From assembly GCF_024793945.1 (NCBI RefSeq), contig NZ_JANUSD010000012.1, positions 1-64,000 on the forward strand: a DNA stretch of 64,000 nt, written 5' to 3'. Under the pieces are notes generated by a model that saw only the letters and a program-made list of their open reading frames with translations, made no database searches and was not told where the DNA came from. The DNA is from Emticicia fluvialis. Lineage in GTDB: Bacteria > Bacteroidota > Bacteroidia > Cytophagales > Spirosomataceae. Positions 8,319 through 17,696 of this stretch are shown here, piece after piece. The translations under genes and the position numbers were made by a program. Numbering within the stretch: position 1 is the first letter of the stretch; the number at the start of each line of letters is the position of its first letter.

Positions 8319-8399
8319 CGTATAGTTGTCTGCTAATATGTTAATAACATGTTAATGACATTTGAATGGCGTTTTTCCCTTATAACAGAAGCAAAAAAA

Positions 8400-9314
8400 A
8401 TGAAAACACTTTGGGGCGTAGACCTGGGCGGTACCAAAATTGAAGGCGTAGTAATGAACGCCGATACCAACGAAGTTTTATTAAGAAAGAGGATTCCGAC
8501 AGAGGCGCATGAGGGCTATGCGCATATCATCAGCCAGATTGCCCGGCTGATTAATTTACTGAAGGAAGAAACAGGCCTGGCACCGGTAGCGGTGGGTTTC
8601 AGTACTCCGGGGGCTTTAGACCCGAGTACACAAACCATGAAAAACTGCAACACCACCTGCATGAACGGGCAATTTATGAAGAAAGACATAGAAAAAGCCA
8701 TTGGTGTACCTATTGAAATTGCCAACGATGCCAACTGCTTTGCACTGGCCGAAGCCACTATGGGTATTGTGAAAGACGTAGTGCCAGATGCCAAAGTGGT
8801 GTTTGGTATTATTATGGGTACAGGTGTTGGCGGTGGTGTGGTAATAAACGGCCAGGTGCTGAACGGCAAACACGGCATTGGCGGCGAATGGGGCCATAAT
8901 GTGTTGGAAGAAGACGGCTACGATTGCTACTGTGGCAAAAAGGGTTGTAATGAAACCGTTTTCAGCGGGCCGTCGTTGCAGCGGTATTATACCAAAATAA
9001 GTGGCAAAACACTAACCATGAAAGAGATTTACCAGTTGCATCTGGCCGGTACAGACCCACATGCTACGCAAACTTTGCAGTATCTGGTGAAATCGTTCGG
9101 GAAAGCCATTTCTTATATTATCAATGTAATTGACCCCGATGCCATTGTAATTGGTGGCGGTGTAGGTAACATTGACGAGATTTATACCGAAGGCCCCGAA
9201 GAACTGAAAAACTGGATTTTCAACAGCCGGGTAGTAGAAACACCTTTCCTGAAACCCAAACTGGGCGACAGCGCAGGCGTATTTGGCGCAGCTGAGTTGG
9301 TAAGAGGATATTGA
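8400..9314 (+). CDS. ROK family sugar kinase
   Basis: A 304-residue cytoplasmic kinase of the ROK family (glucokinase-like). The phosphate-binding DLGGTK motif is at residues 8-13. The second glycine motif GTGVGGGVVING, the GEWGHN segment and the zinc site CYCGKKGCNE are all present. The open frame starts earlier at 8349, but the ATG at 8400 begins right at MKTLWGVDLGGTK, has AGAAG upstream and suits the family length. The sugar is not determined: glucose, mannose, fructose and N-acetylated sugars are all possible. Monocistronic, ending at a bidirectional terminator. Confidence 0.85.
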   Translation: MKTLWGVDLGGTKIEGVVMNADTNEVLLRKRIPTEAHEGYAHIISQIARLINLLKEETGLAPVAVGFSTPGALDPSTQTMKNCNTTCMNGQFMKKDIEKAIGVPIEIANDANCFALAEATMGIVKDVVPDAKVVFGIIMGTGVGGGVVINGQVLNGKHGIGGEWGHNVLEEDGYDCYCGKKGCNETVFSGPSLQRYYTKISGKTLTMKEIYQLHLAGTDPHATQTLQYLVKSFGKAISYIINVIDPDAIVIGGGVGNIDEIYTEGPEELKNWIFNSRVVETPFLKPKLGDSAGVFGAAELVRGY

Positions 9315-9334
9315 GAGTTAATTAAACTGCCAGA

Positions 9335-9369
9335 AATAATGGAGCCACCATTGCGGTAGCTCCATTATT
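9335..9369. terminator. Bidirectional terminator between ROK kinase and DUF805 genes
   Basis: The 11-bp arms AATAATGGAGC and GCTCCATTATT are perfect inverted repeats between the convergent genes. T-rich tracts follow on both strands. Confidence 0.8.
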
Positions 9370-9372
9370 ATT

Positions 9373-9753
9373 TTATTGCTCTAACGATTTGCCTATTTCA
9401 TTAATCTGCTCGTCATAGCCCTCGTCATTGCCAAGCCCTTTCGGGTTTAAGCCATACTGGTTTACGCCGTAATCGCTATCCTGAAATAACAACCATAACC
9501 CATACAACGGAATCAACTGAAACCAGCCGCTATTACCCAGGTCGTGGCAACGCTTGGCGTTCTGAGCCCACCCAAACCATGTAAGAGGTATCAATGCCAG
9601 AATCCACATTAGAAAGCCCATGGCAGGTATGGCTGTAAGCAGCATTGAAGCGATGGTACCAACAATCATAAGAGCAAAAGTAGAGATAATAATACTTAGA
9701 CCGTACTCTGTTCTACGGATGCGGCCTTCAAACGAAAAAGGGGCTTTAAACAT
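9373..9753 (-). CDS. DUF805 family membrane protein
   Basis: A 126-residue integral membrane protein with three to four hydrophobic segments. It opens with MFKAPFSFEGRIRRTEYGLS and contains the (A)KRCHDLGNSGW motif; both are hallmarks of DUF805. The function of the family is unknown. Its start lies only 23 bp after the DUF58 gene on the same strand, so it is probably the last gene of the MoxR/DUF58 operon. Confidence 0.85.
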   Translation of the reverse strand: MFKAPFSFEGRIRRTEYGLSIIISTFALMIVGTIASMLLTAIPAMGFLMWILALIPLTWFGWAQNAKRCHDLGNSGWFQLIPLYGLWLLFQDSDYGVNQYGLNPKGLGNDEGYDEQINEIGKSLEQ

Positions 9754-9776
9754 GGGTAGTAAATTTTAGGGTTATA

Positions 9777-11111
9777 TTAAATCATTTGTTTCTTTTTAAT
9801 CTGGATATACTTGTTGATGGCTGAAATGCTCAACAAATGCGGCTGGGTAATTAAACCCTGAATACCGGCTTTTACCAGTTCTTTTAAAATCAGGTGGTTC
9901 TGGGTCAGAAAATGCTTGCCAATGGTTTTGGTATAAATATCGCGCAGGTTACCGGCCGGTTCGCTTACCAGCTCTACAATCTCGGTATTTTCAAAAAACA
10001 CCACCAGCACCAGGTGATACTTGGCAATGGCTTTCAGGTACTGGAGGTTTCGCTTCAAACTATTGATGGAGTCAAAGTTGGTGAAAATAATCAGGAGGCT
10101 TCTTTGCCGAACCTTTACCCGAACGAATTTGTAAAGCCGCTCAAAGTCTGACTCCAGGAAATCCGTCGTCAGATTAAATAGTTGGTCATTTACTATCCCA
10201 AACTGCTTGTACTCGCTTCTGGCAGGCAGGTATGAACAGTACTTTGACGAGAAAGTTATCAGCCCTGCCTTATCTTTTACATCTAATATTGACTTCGTAA
10301 GGGCGATGGTGCCGTTAATGGCGTAGTCGAGCAGGGTTTGCTGTTTAAAGGGCATTTTCATGCTGCGGCCCATGTCTATTACCATATAAATATCCTGGCT
10401 GCGTTCTGCCTGATACTGGTTCAGCATCAGCCTCCCCTGCTTGGCGCTGGCTTTCCAGTTAATGTGCCGGTAGTTGTCGCCGCTTATATAGTCTTTTATC
10501 TGCTCAAACTCAAGGCTCTGCCCTATTTTACGAATATGGGTGGTATTGGTTTCAGCGTAGCTGCTGGTAAGGGCATGAATAGGCAATTTCTTGAACTGCT
10601 CAAAAGACGGATAACAACTGACAGACGACAGCCCCTCGAACTTCATTTTGCGGGCAGTAAAAGCCAGAAAAGATACGCTGCACAAAACATGGGTGTGTTC
10701 CCAGGTGTAAATGCCCCTTTGCGTGGGTCTTACTTTATAAATAGCTTTGTGGTGTGCCAGTTTGTTTAGAGACAGCTTCAGCTTCCAGGTTCTTAGTTGC
10801 AGCAGGTCTGGTAAATCTTCGTAGATGGTCAGGTTTAAAGGCGAATTGACATAGTTTTTTAACTGAAGCTCAATCTGGTTCTCGTCGCCGTTGCTCAACC
10901 TGTTTGGTAAAATTCTGGTGCTGGTAATTAACTGCTGCTTACTGTAAAGCATGATGGTTTCGGCCAGCACTGCTATCATGAGCAGCCACAACAGTAACTG
11001 CCCCAGCACAAAGGCAGGCGTAAACACCAGCCCTACTGAAAAAAGAGCGATGCAGATACCCAGAACCATGAATGTTCGTGAGGTAAGATAAAACGATTGA
11101 AAGAAGTTCAT
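9777..11111 (-). CDS. DUF58 domain protein with vWA-like fold
   Basis: A 444-residue protein with two hydrophobic segments near the N-terminus (about residues 14-45), then a soluble domain. The DUF58 signature is clear around residues 190-240: GQSLEFEQIKDYISGD, then RHINWKASAKQGRLM. A VIDMGRSMKM strand follows that resembles the metal-site motif of vWA domains. The ATG shares one base with the stop of the MoxR gene (TGATG). In this conserved gene set, MoxR ATPases are thought to act as chaperones on vWA/DUF58 partners at the membrane. Confidence 0.9.
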   Translation of the reverse strand: MNFFQSFYLTSRTFMVLGICIALFSVGLVFTPAFVLGQLLLWLLMIAVLAETIMLYSKQQLITSTRILPNRLSNGDENQIELQLKNYVNSPLNLTIYEDLPDLLQLRTWKLKLSLNKLAHHKAIYKVRPTQRGIYTWEHTHVLCSVSFLAFTARKMKFEGLSSVSCYPSFEQFKKLPIHALTSSYAETNTTHIRKIGQSLEFEQIKDYISGDNYRHINWKASAKQGRLMLNQYQAERSQDIYMVIDMGRSMKMPFKQQTLLDYAINGTIALTKSILDVKDKAGLITFSSKYCSYLPARSEYKQFGIVNDQLFNLTTDFLESDFERLYKFVRVKVRQRSLLIIFTNFDSINSLKRNLQYLKAIAKYHLVLVVFFENTEIVELVSEPAGNLRDIYTKTIGKHFLTQNHLILKELVKAGIQGLITQPHLLSISAINKYIQIKKKQMI

Positions 11112-12094
11112 CAGCGCGGAATCTCAACTTTAGAGAACAGGTTGTCTAATACTTCATCTTCATTAACACCCTCCATTTCGGCATCGGGTGTTAGTATAAC
11201 CCGGTGGCGCAGCGTAGGTTTTGCCATGCTTTTTACGTCTTCGGGTATTACAAAATCTCTGCCAGACAAGGCCGCCCTGGCTTTTGAGGCCAGCATTAAG
11301 GCCACAGAAGCACGAGGAGAAGCGCCCAGCTCAAGCAATTTATAGTTTCTGGTTGCCTGAATGAGCAACGTTATGTATTTCAGCAGGTTGTCTTCAATTA
11401 TTACCTGTCTTACCAGCTGCCGCAATTCGGTTAATACAGCTTTGTTTAAAACCGGTTGAAGGCCATTGACCAGGTCATGGTAGGTGTTATAATTGAAGCG
11501 TTTCAGCATTTGCACTTCATGCTCGGGCGATGGATACCCGATATTGATTTTAAACAGGAAACGGTCAAGCTGTGCCTCAGGCAGGCGGTAGGTTCCCTCC
11601 TGCTCTATCGGGTTCTGGGTTGCCAGTACCACAAACGGCGAGTCCATCGGGTACGTATGGCCGTCAATGGTTATCTGGCGTTCTTCCATCAGTTCAAACA
11701 GGGCTGCCTGTGTTTTGGCCGGAGCCCGGTTTATTTCATCAATCAGCACAATATTACCAAATACCGGCCCTGGTCTGTATTCAAAATCGAGAGTTTTAGG
11801 ATTAAAAACGGAGGTTCCCAGCACATCAGACGGCATCAGGTCTGGCGTAAACTGAATCCGCTTGAACGACACATCCAGCACTTTACCCAGCAGCTTGCTC
11901 ATCATGGTTTTGGCTACACCCGGCACCCCTTCTATCAGCAGGTGGCCATCGCTCAGCATGCCAATCAGTACCAGGTCTATTACTTCTTCCTGCCCGAAAA
12001 CAATCTGATTAAGCGTTTGCTTGATGTCGTCAACGGCTTTGGTAACCGCAGCCAGGTCAATTCTATTTTTAAAGATTTCTTCTTCGTTTTCCAT
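11111..12094 (-). CDS. MoxR family AAA+ ATPase
   Basis: A 327-residue AAA+ protein of the MoxR type. Walker A is GVPGVAKT (residues 56-63), Walker B VLIDEINRAP (116-125), and the sensor/arginine-finger region includes ATQNPIEQEGTYRLPEAQLDRF. It is the central gene of a six-gene minus-strand operon and overlaps the DUF58 gene by one base. MoxR ATPases assist maturation of partner proteins; the substrate here is unknown. Confidence 0.93.
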   Translation of the reverse strand: MENEEEIFKNRIDLAAVTKAVDDIKQTLNQIVFGQEEVIDLVLIGMLSDGHLLIEGVPGVAKTMMSKLLGKVLDVSFKRIQFTPDLMPSDVLGTSVFNPKTLDFEYRPGPVFGNIVLIDEINRAPAKTQAALFELMEERQITIDGHTYPMDSPFVVLATQNPIEQEGTYRLPEAQLDRFLFKINIGYPSPEHEVQMLKRFNYNTYHDLVNGLQPVLNKAVLTELRQLVRQVIIEDNLLKYITLLIQATRNYKLLELGASPRASVALMLASKARAALSGRDFVIPEDVKSMAKPTLRHRVILTPDAEMEGVNEDEVLDNLFSKVEIPR

Positions 12095-12104
12095 TACTAA
12101 TGCT

Positions 12105-13346
12105 TTATTGCTGGTAAAATGAGTTAATTTTCTGGTAAAGGTTAATCAGGCTTTCTTTGCTGATTACATCCTGAGACCTGACCGAACCGACTGCCTCGTA
12201 AACTTCGTTGATTACCTGCTGGCTACGGCCGGTTTTACGGCTTATTTTCTCTAATGTTGCTTCCTGAAAATCTTTCTGATGCAACTGGTAATTTTGCAGC
12301 AGGTATTCGAAGAACTGCGCAATAACCTTATCGGCAATTGATTTATGATTTTGCTGCTGCCAGTATAAACCACTTACCGTTTGTATGTAGGTTTCGCTGG
12401 TATTGCGGGGCATTACATATACCGGAACCGGTTTTTGTATGCGACGATAATAAATAAGTATAAACAATAAAATAGCTGCCAGAAAGGTATAAAACGCCCA
12501 CACCAACGGCGTATTTTTAAATATTACCTCCAACACTTTACTTTTACCTATATTTAGTTTTTCATCGGGCTTGCTGTTGTAATAATTGTCCCAGATGATG
12601 TTGTTTTCTTTCAGATTTATCTTTTCTGCTATTTTATTGAAAAGCGTATAGTTATTTTTATAAAGCAAAAAATAGTTGCTTAAAAGAATAGGGTTGCTGC
12701 TCAGAAAAATGCGGCCTTCGCCACAGGTCAGCTCGAGCATTTGTATCTGGCCGGTGTCGTCGGTTATCAGGGTATCAATAGCAGTAACGCTGTTTTCACC
12801 GAGCAGAAATACAGAGTCTAGCACAGCCGTGGCTGGCTTATGCCCCCATAAATAGTAAGGCGTGGTGGTATTGTTCTGTTCGTGCCAGTTTATATACCAG
12901 CGGCTCTCTTTTAGCGCAGGCGGAAAAAGCAAACCCACCATATCGCTGTGGGGCGAATAATACAGTGAATCGATAAGCTCGGTTGACAGGCTATATGCCG
13001 CTATAAAAACCGTATTCCCTCTACCGGCAAAGTTTTTAAGCTGGTGGATGTCTTCTCCGGACGGATAAAAATATGGCGAAACCACCACATAACTATTTCT
13101 GGCAGTGTCTAATATGCCGTAGTTGCTGTTCTCAAAGCTCAGGTCATTTTCAGTGAACCGGCCACCGGAGTTACGCACCAGTTCATCATAAAAAAATTTA
13201 CAATCATAAGGCCTGTAAGAATGCGGGCTTACGGTAAAAAACTTATCAAACTTTTTACTACGGGCAGATAACCTGCTAATGCCGAAAATAATCAAGATGG
13301 CCCCTACAATCAGAATTGCACCTGTAATGAATAGTTTTTTAGTCAT
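12105..13346 (-). CDS. DUF4350 domain membrane-anchored protein
   Basis: A 413-residue protein with an N-terminal anchor (about residues 5-25) and a second membrane segment around residues 280-298. Between them lies a DUF4350 domain, a GATase-like alpha/beta fold (SYRPYDCKFFYDELV opening, VVVSPYFYPSGEDI strand). A cytoplasmic helical tail of about 110 residues follows. The start overlaps the end of the DUF4129 gene by four bases. It is a regular member of the RDD/SpoIIM/DUF4129/DUF4350/MoxR/DUF58 gene set, whose role is not known. Confidence 0.85.
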   Translation of the reverse strand: MTKKLFITGAILIVGAILIIFGISRLSARSKKFDKFFTVSPHSYRPYDCKFFYDELVRNSGGRFTENDLSFENSNYGILDTARNSYVVVSPYFYPSGEDIHQLKNFAGRGNTVFIAAYSLSTELIDSLYYSPHSDMVGLLFPPALKESRWYINWHEQNNTTTPYYLWGHKPATAVLDSVFLLGENSVTAIDTLITDDTGQIQMLELTCGEGRIFLSSNPILLSNYFLLYKNNYTLFNKIAEKINLKENNIIWDNYYNSKPDEKLNIGKSKVLEVIFKNTPLVWAFYTFLAAILLFILIYYRRIQKPVPVYVMPRNTSETYIQTVSGLYWQQQNHKSIADKVIAQFFEYLLQNYQLHQKDFQEATLEKISRKTGRSQQVINEVYEAVGSVRSQDVISKESLINLYQKINSFYQQ

Positions 13347-14086
13347 GCCTTATGGTTAAGGAAACCCTTAAAAGTTTTTTCAATGTTCAGGAAGGCGGCA
13401 TCAGAGACGGTAAAATTGCCAAACCACAGGTATTCGTAATAATGGGTACACTGCCTGAACAGCCCGAGCCTTTCTTTTGAAAAAGCAGTTTTACGGCTTA
13501 GTTCACGGGTATAATCCTGATTGGTTTTATCAATATTAAATTCTATCAGCTGTGCTTCGTTCAGCATTTTCATTACCCACAGGTAGTAATACCGCACAGC
13601 GAGCCGGTAATTTTTATCCTGTATACATTTTTCAATCTGGGCGTTCAGGTCAAGGGTGTTCACCACTTTCAGGTCCAGATTTCCGGTTTCTAATACCGAG
13701 GTGTCTACAGGTACTGCCGGATTATTTCTGAATTCAAAATCTTTCAGGTTTTTAATAATCAAATAACCGGCACCAGCCAGCGCCAGGGCAATAACCACCC
13801 ACACCAATACTTTAAATATGGCACCAATTGTGGCCAGCAGGTATGCCAGCGCCCGGTTATCGGTATTGCTCTTTTTAAGAGCCTTGGGTGTACGGGCTTT
13901 TTGTTTTTGTTCTCCTTTAAAATTATCAACATACCATAGTTTTTCTTCACTTTTTTTCAGCGAATCCACATGCGCTTTTGCCAGGGGCTTGTCGTCCTGC
14001 GCAAAAGATGGTGTTGCTGCAAAAAAGAGAATCAATACTGGTATAAAGAGCTTATTTATGAATAATAGCTTCAAGGTATTGTTCAT
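13343..14086 (-). CDS. DUF4129 domain membrane protein
   Basis: A 247-residue protein with a cleavable signal peptide (ends TPSFAQ), a membrane segment at about residues 83-110 and a C-terminal DUF4129 region (RYYYLWVMKMLNEAQLI, then YEYLWFGNFTVSD). The annotated start overlaps the end of the SpoIIM gene by 35 bp. The start is supported because it gives a good signal peptide. Member of the MoxR/DUF58 operon. Confidence 0.85.
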   Translation of the reverse strand: MNNTLKLLFINKLFIPVLILFFAATPSFAQDDKPLAKAHVDSLKKSEEKLWYVDNFKGEQKQKARTPKALKKSNTDNRALAYLLATIGAIFKVLVWVVIALALAGAGYLIIKNLKDFEFRNNPAVPVDTSVLETGNLDLKVVNTLDLNAQIEKCIQDKNYRLAVRYYYLWVMKMLNEAQLIEFNIDKTNQDYTRELSRKTAFSKERLGLFRQCTHYYEYLWFGNFTVSDAAFLNIEKTFKGFLNHKA

Positions 14087-15053
14087 ACGGATATTTTTCA
14101 GTCAGCTTTTTAGAATAAATAAAAAAGTACCAGATAACAAAAAGCCAACTACCTATAAAGACAAGAGATAAAAACAGCAAAACAAATATATTGGTGGTCT
14201 CAAAACCCTGCTTACCCAGATAGGTAACGTAGCTCTCAATCAGCGCAGCAATGGTAGTAAAAGGTATGGTTCCGATATATATTTTTACGCTTTCCGACAG
14301 CCCCTTTCTGAACGCCTGTTTTCTGGTAAGTGTGCCAGGAAACAGAAAACTTAAACCCAGAATAAGGCCTGCCATACACTCAAGCACCAGGCCCATGAGT
14401 TCAAAAGTGCCGTGCAGCATAATCACAAATATAGCATCTGTTCCGAGATTATTCTGAATGAAGAGCGAGAAAAATGCGCCTATCATTATGCCATTGGTAA
14501 AAGTGAGATAAAAACTTCCTGTTCCTAACAAAATACCGGTAATAAAAACCATCAGCCCTACCCTCAGATTATTGGCAAAAATGCTCATGAACATATTCAA
14601 GGGCTGTGCCGAATTGTACACACCGAAGGGCTCGCCTTTTTTGATGTTGGCTTCTGTCATCCTGACGTAATCTGAACCAAGAATACCTTCAATAAAACCG
14701 GTGTCAATAAAAGAGCATACATAGCCCAGCAAACAAAAGGTAAAAAAAATGGCAGCAGATAACCAGAGTATGCGTGAATGATGCCCCAGTATTGCCGGAA
14801 AATCTTTTACCCAGAAATGGTAAAAAGGATTTTTGTTTTGTTTCTGATGCAGAAATATTTTTTTGTAAACCCTTGAAGAAAGCGAGTTTACGTATTGGCT
14901 TATTTTACTGTGTGGATAATGCGTCTGAGCATAAGACAAATCGTTCATTAAGTCGATGAAATCAGAAGATATTTCATCAGGATCTGTTTTTAAGTCATTT
15001 TCAATTTCTTCCCACCGCTTAAAGTTTCTGTCAATAAAAGTACTTTCCCTCAT
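14052..15053 (-). CDS. SpoIIM-like (stage II sporulation protein M) membrane protein
   Basis: A 333-residue integral membrane protein. About 90 soluble residues come first, then five to six membrane segments. The family mark HGTFEL (214-219) lies inside a hydrophobic segment, as in SpoIIM. The organism type does not sporulate; in Bacteroidota this gene goes with RDD and MoxR/DUF58 genes and its function is open. It is the first gene of the six-gene minus operon and is divergent from the RDD gene with a 94-bp gap. Confidence 0.88.
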   Translation of the reverse strand: MRESTFIDRNFKRWEEIENDLKTDPDEISSDFIDLMNDLSYAQTHYPHSKISQYVNSLSSRVYKKIFLHQKQNKNPFYHFWVKDFPAILGHHSRILWLSAAIFFTFCLLGYVCSFIDTGFIEGILGSDYVRMTEANIKKGEPFGVYNSAQPLNMFMSIFANNLRVGLMVFITGILLGTGSFYLTFTNGIMIGAFFSLFIQNNLGTDAIFVIMLHGTFELMGLVLECMAGLILGLSFLFPGTLTRKQAFRKGLSESVKIYIGTIPFTTIAALIESYVTYLGKQGFETTNIFVLLFLSLVFIGSWLFVIWYFFIYSKKLTEKYPYEQYLEAIIHK

Positions 15054-15147
15054 ATTTTGGTTTAAAATCCCAAGATAGCAAATTTTAGATTATATTTGAA
15101 ATTTACATTCTGATGTTAATAAAATACTGAAGCAAAGATTCTGAAAA

Positions 15148-15921
15148 ATGAAATTTCTATCTATTCCCACCTATCTGAATATCGATTTAAGATTTGAGCT
15201 GGCCAGTGCCGGCGCACGTTTTGGCGCTTACCTGATAGACTGGGCAATTAAATGGGTATACATAATTGCGGTGTCGTTTATTAGCATTGATACCCTGTCT
15301 ATCAATAATTTAGTGCTTTCATTTATTATCTACACGCCATTTATATTTTACTCATTCTTGTTCGAGTGGCTTAATAAAGGCCAGTCGCCGGGTAAATATC
15401 TTTTGAAAATCAGGGTGGTAGGTGTTGAAGGCAATTATCCGTCGGTTTACCAATGCGCTACGCGTTGGTTGTTTCTAGGGGCCGATACCTGGATATTTTC
15501 TTTGTTTATGGCTATTCATCAGGCTTTTTCGGCTTTGGCGATATTCAGCCCGCTGGTTGGCGGACTACTCATTTTGCTGTCTGACAAGCAACAACGCCTG
15601 GGCGACATGGCAGCCAACACGGTGGTGGTAAAAACCAAAGAAAAGATTATTTACATAGAAGACACCATTTATGCCTACGCAACCAAGGCCAGCGGCTATA
15701 AGCCGAAGTATCCGGAAATTATGCGTTTGTCAGACAAAGACATTAACAGCATAAAGCTGCTTATGGAGAAAGGAGACAGATTGATGAACCCGGCAATTGC
15801 AGCTAAGCTGGCACAGCACATTAAAAATCTGCTTAAAATTGAGAGCAATGAAGACAATTTTGAGTTTCTGAAACAGCTATTGAACGATTATAATTATTAT
15901 GCCATTAACGATGAAAAATAA
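15148..15921 (+). CDS. RDD family membrane protein
   Basis: A 257-residue membrane protein. The R-D-D signature is visible: Arg24 in GARFGAYLID with Asp31, and Asp153 in RLGDMAANTVVV, with NKGQSPGKYLLKIRVVG between. Four hydrophobic segments are followed by about 90 soluble residues. A TATATTTG at 15091-15098 is a possible -7 box. It is divergent from the SpoIIM/MoxR operon, its usual neighbour. Some RDD proteins transport ions or osmolytes; nothing here specifies the substrate. Confidence 0.88.
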   Translation: MKFLSIPTYLNIDLRFELASAGARFGAYLIDWAIKWVYIIAVSFISIDTLSINNLVLSFIIYTPFIFYSFLFEWLNKGQSPGKYLLKIRVVGVEGNYPSVYQCATRWLFLGADTWIFSLFMAIHQAFSALAIFSPLVGGLLILLSDKQQRLGDMAANTVVVKTKEKIIYIEDTIYAYATKASGYKPKYPEIMRLSDKDINSIKLLMEKGDRLMNPAIAAKLAQHIKNLLKIESNEDNFEFLKQLLNDYNYYAINDEK

Positions 15922-15950
15922 AACAGCCTCTCAGCGGGCTGAGAGGCTGT
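15922..15950 (-). terminator. Terminator between RDD gene and 67-residue gene
   Basis: The 13-bp arms ACAGCCTCTCAGC and GCTGAGAGGCTGT form a perfect stem with a two-base loop. The T-rich tract lies on the minus strand side, so it best serves the small minus gene; it may also slow transcription of the RDD gene. Confidence 0.75.
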
Positions 15951-15954
15951 TCAT

Positions 15955-16158
15955 CTAAACACTTAACTGTGACCGACGGAAAGTTTTGTTCAGAATTCCC
16001 CGGTATATATTTCCGAATTTCAGATAACACCACTTTCTTAGCTCACGTATCTCTCGGAATGACAATAATTTAAGGGATTTCTTTAATTCTTTTTCAAACA
16101 AACTACTTTCAAAACTCACTTTCTCCAGGATCACTTTTACATAGTCTAACATTTTCAT
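15955..16158 (-). CDS. Conserved small protein of unknown function, 67 residues
   Basis: A 67-residue basic helical protein (MKMLDYVKVILEKVSFES start, FREIRELRKWCYLKFG centre). I have seen similar small proteins in Cytophagales next to RDD genes, but I know no function. A second ATG two codons in is an equally good start. The gene lies alone, convergent with the RDD gene and sharing the terminator at 15922-15950. Confidence 0.6.
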   Translation of the reverse strand: MKMLDYVKVILEKVSFESSLFEKELKKSLKLLSFREIRELRKWCYLKFGNIYRGILNKTFRRSQLSV

Positions 16159-16296
16159 AAGTCATCAGTTGATTAGAATGGTTATTAGCGACTAGTAGGT
16201 GTAAATTTACTAAATAATTCTTCAATACCAGAAACAAAAAAGTTTAATTTTTCATTAAAAAAATATCACAAAATTAATGTGTACTCATCTACACGT

Positions 16297-17523
16297 CTAC
16301 TGATTTAACGCCTCAACCGCTTGTGTTATTTCTTTTGAAATATTAAAAAAAGATAAAATTTTAAGCATCACTGATTCCATTACGGCATCAGGACACGAAG
16401 CTCCGCAGGTAAGCATGATGGTGGTCTTTTCCTTCTCCTCAATAAACGGGCTTGTTACCTCCGTTCTGGTATGAAGGTTATAATGACGGATAAGGTTTTT
16501 ATCCAGAATTTTATCCTGCGACTGAATAAAAAACGTAGGGAGTTTCTCTTCACAAAGCTCAACCAGATGCGAGGTATTAGAACTGTTATAGCCCCCAACT
16601 ACTACGGCAAAGTCGGCTTCATGCTGCAATAAAGCGTAGGTGGCCTCCTGGTTATCGTTGGTAGCATAGCAGAGGGTGTCTCGGGTATTGGCAAAATGCT
16701 TTTCAATTTCAGGGCCCTGCAACTGGTAATGGGTTATCATTACCTGTTTCAGGTAATCGGCAATGGCCTGGGTGTCAGACGCCAGCATGGTTGTCTGGTT
16801 TACCACCCCTATACGCGCCAGGTCTTTGTCGGGGTCAAACCCTTGCGAGTATTGCCCGGCGAAATCAACATAAAACTGGTCTTTAGGTAAAGCGCCGGTA
16901 ATGTATAAAGCCAGTTGGCAGGCCTCGGCCATGTTGTTTACAACCACAGTCGGGGCGTTTTCTTTGCTATGCGAAAAAGTTGCACGGGTTTCTTCATGCC
17001 CGGGTTTGCCATGCACCACAATAGAGTAGCCTCTTTCGCCTATCTGCTGCGCGCGATTCCAGACTTTTTCTACAAAAGGGCAGGTGGTATCGTACCTGTA
17101 AGGGTCAATCCGCAATTGTTCCAGTTGCTGCTGAATCTCTAGCGTAGTGCCAAAAGCCGGTACAATAACAGCATCATCTGGTTGCAGGTTGCTCCAGTCA
17201 ATCAACTGGTTACCTTTGGTATCCATCAGAAACTGCACACCCTGCGACAGCAGGTCGGCGTTTACGTCAGGATTATGAATCATTTCACTTAACAAAAAAA
17301 TGCGTTTATCCGGATTTTCGTTAATCGTCTTATAGGCAATTTCTACTGCGTTTTCAACGCCATAGCAAAAGCCGAAATGCCTTGCAATGAGAAACCTGAC
17401 AGAGCCAAAGTCGAGTTCGGTAGGAGAAAAATCTTTCTTCAGCCTGTCTTTTAACCGGCGAATCTCCTTTATTCTTCCTATAACATTACTTTTATAAATT
17501 TCCGGTATAACGAACGACTTCAT
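16297..17523 (-). CDS. ispH: 4-hydroxy-3-methylbut-2-enyl diphosphate reductase
   Basis: Iron-sulfur enzyme that makes IPP and DMAPP in the last step of the MEP isoprenoid pathway. The three cluster cysteines are visible: Cys53 (FGFCYGVENAV), Cys148 (DTTCPFVEKVW) and Cys285 (RDTLCYATNDNQEAT), along with the substrate histidines His83 (IHNPDVN) and His171 (VHGKPGHEE). At 408 residues it is about 90 longer than the E. coli protein and close to the long cyanobacterial/plant-type form, with a 45-residue N-terminal extension and an insert before the third cysteine. Monocistronic. Confidence 0.95.
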   Translation of the reverse strand: MKSFVIPEIYKSNVIGRIKEIRRLKDRLKKDFSPTELDFGSVRFLIARHFGFCYGVENAVEIAYKTINENPDKRIFLLSEMIHNPDVNADLLSQGVQFLMDTKGNQLIDWSNLQPDDAVIVPAFGTTLEIQQQLEQLRIDPYRYDTTCPFVEKVWNRAQQIGERGYSIVVHGKPGHEETRATFSHSKENAPTVVVNNMAEACQLALYITGALPKDQFYVDFAGQYSQGFDPDKDLARIGVVNQTTMLASDTQAIADYLKQVMITHYQLQGPEIEKHFANTRDTLCYATNDNQEATYALLQHEADFAVVVGGYNSSNTSHLVELCEEKLPTFFIQSQDKILDKNLIRHYNLHTRTEVTSPFIEEKEKTTIMLTCGASCPDAVMESVMLKILSFFNISKEITQAVEALNQ

Positions 17524-17696
17524 GGTGTGATGAATAATAAAACCCGACTATATAATCAAAATCGATAAACAATTGTTCAGAAGAATTTTAATTTTTATTT
17601 GTTAATACTACAAAATTAAAATTTCTATAGTACAAAATAAGGAATTATCTGTATTTTCGCATTTAAAAGCCCTAACGATTGCAAAAACATATCTTA

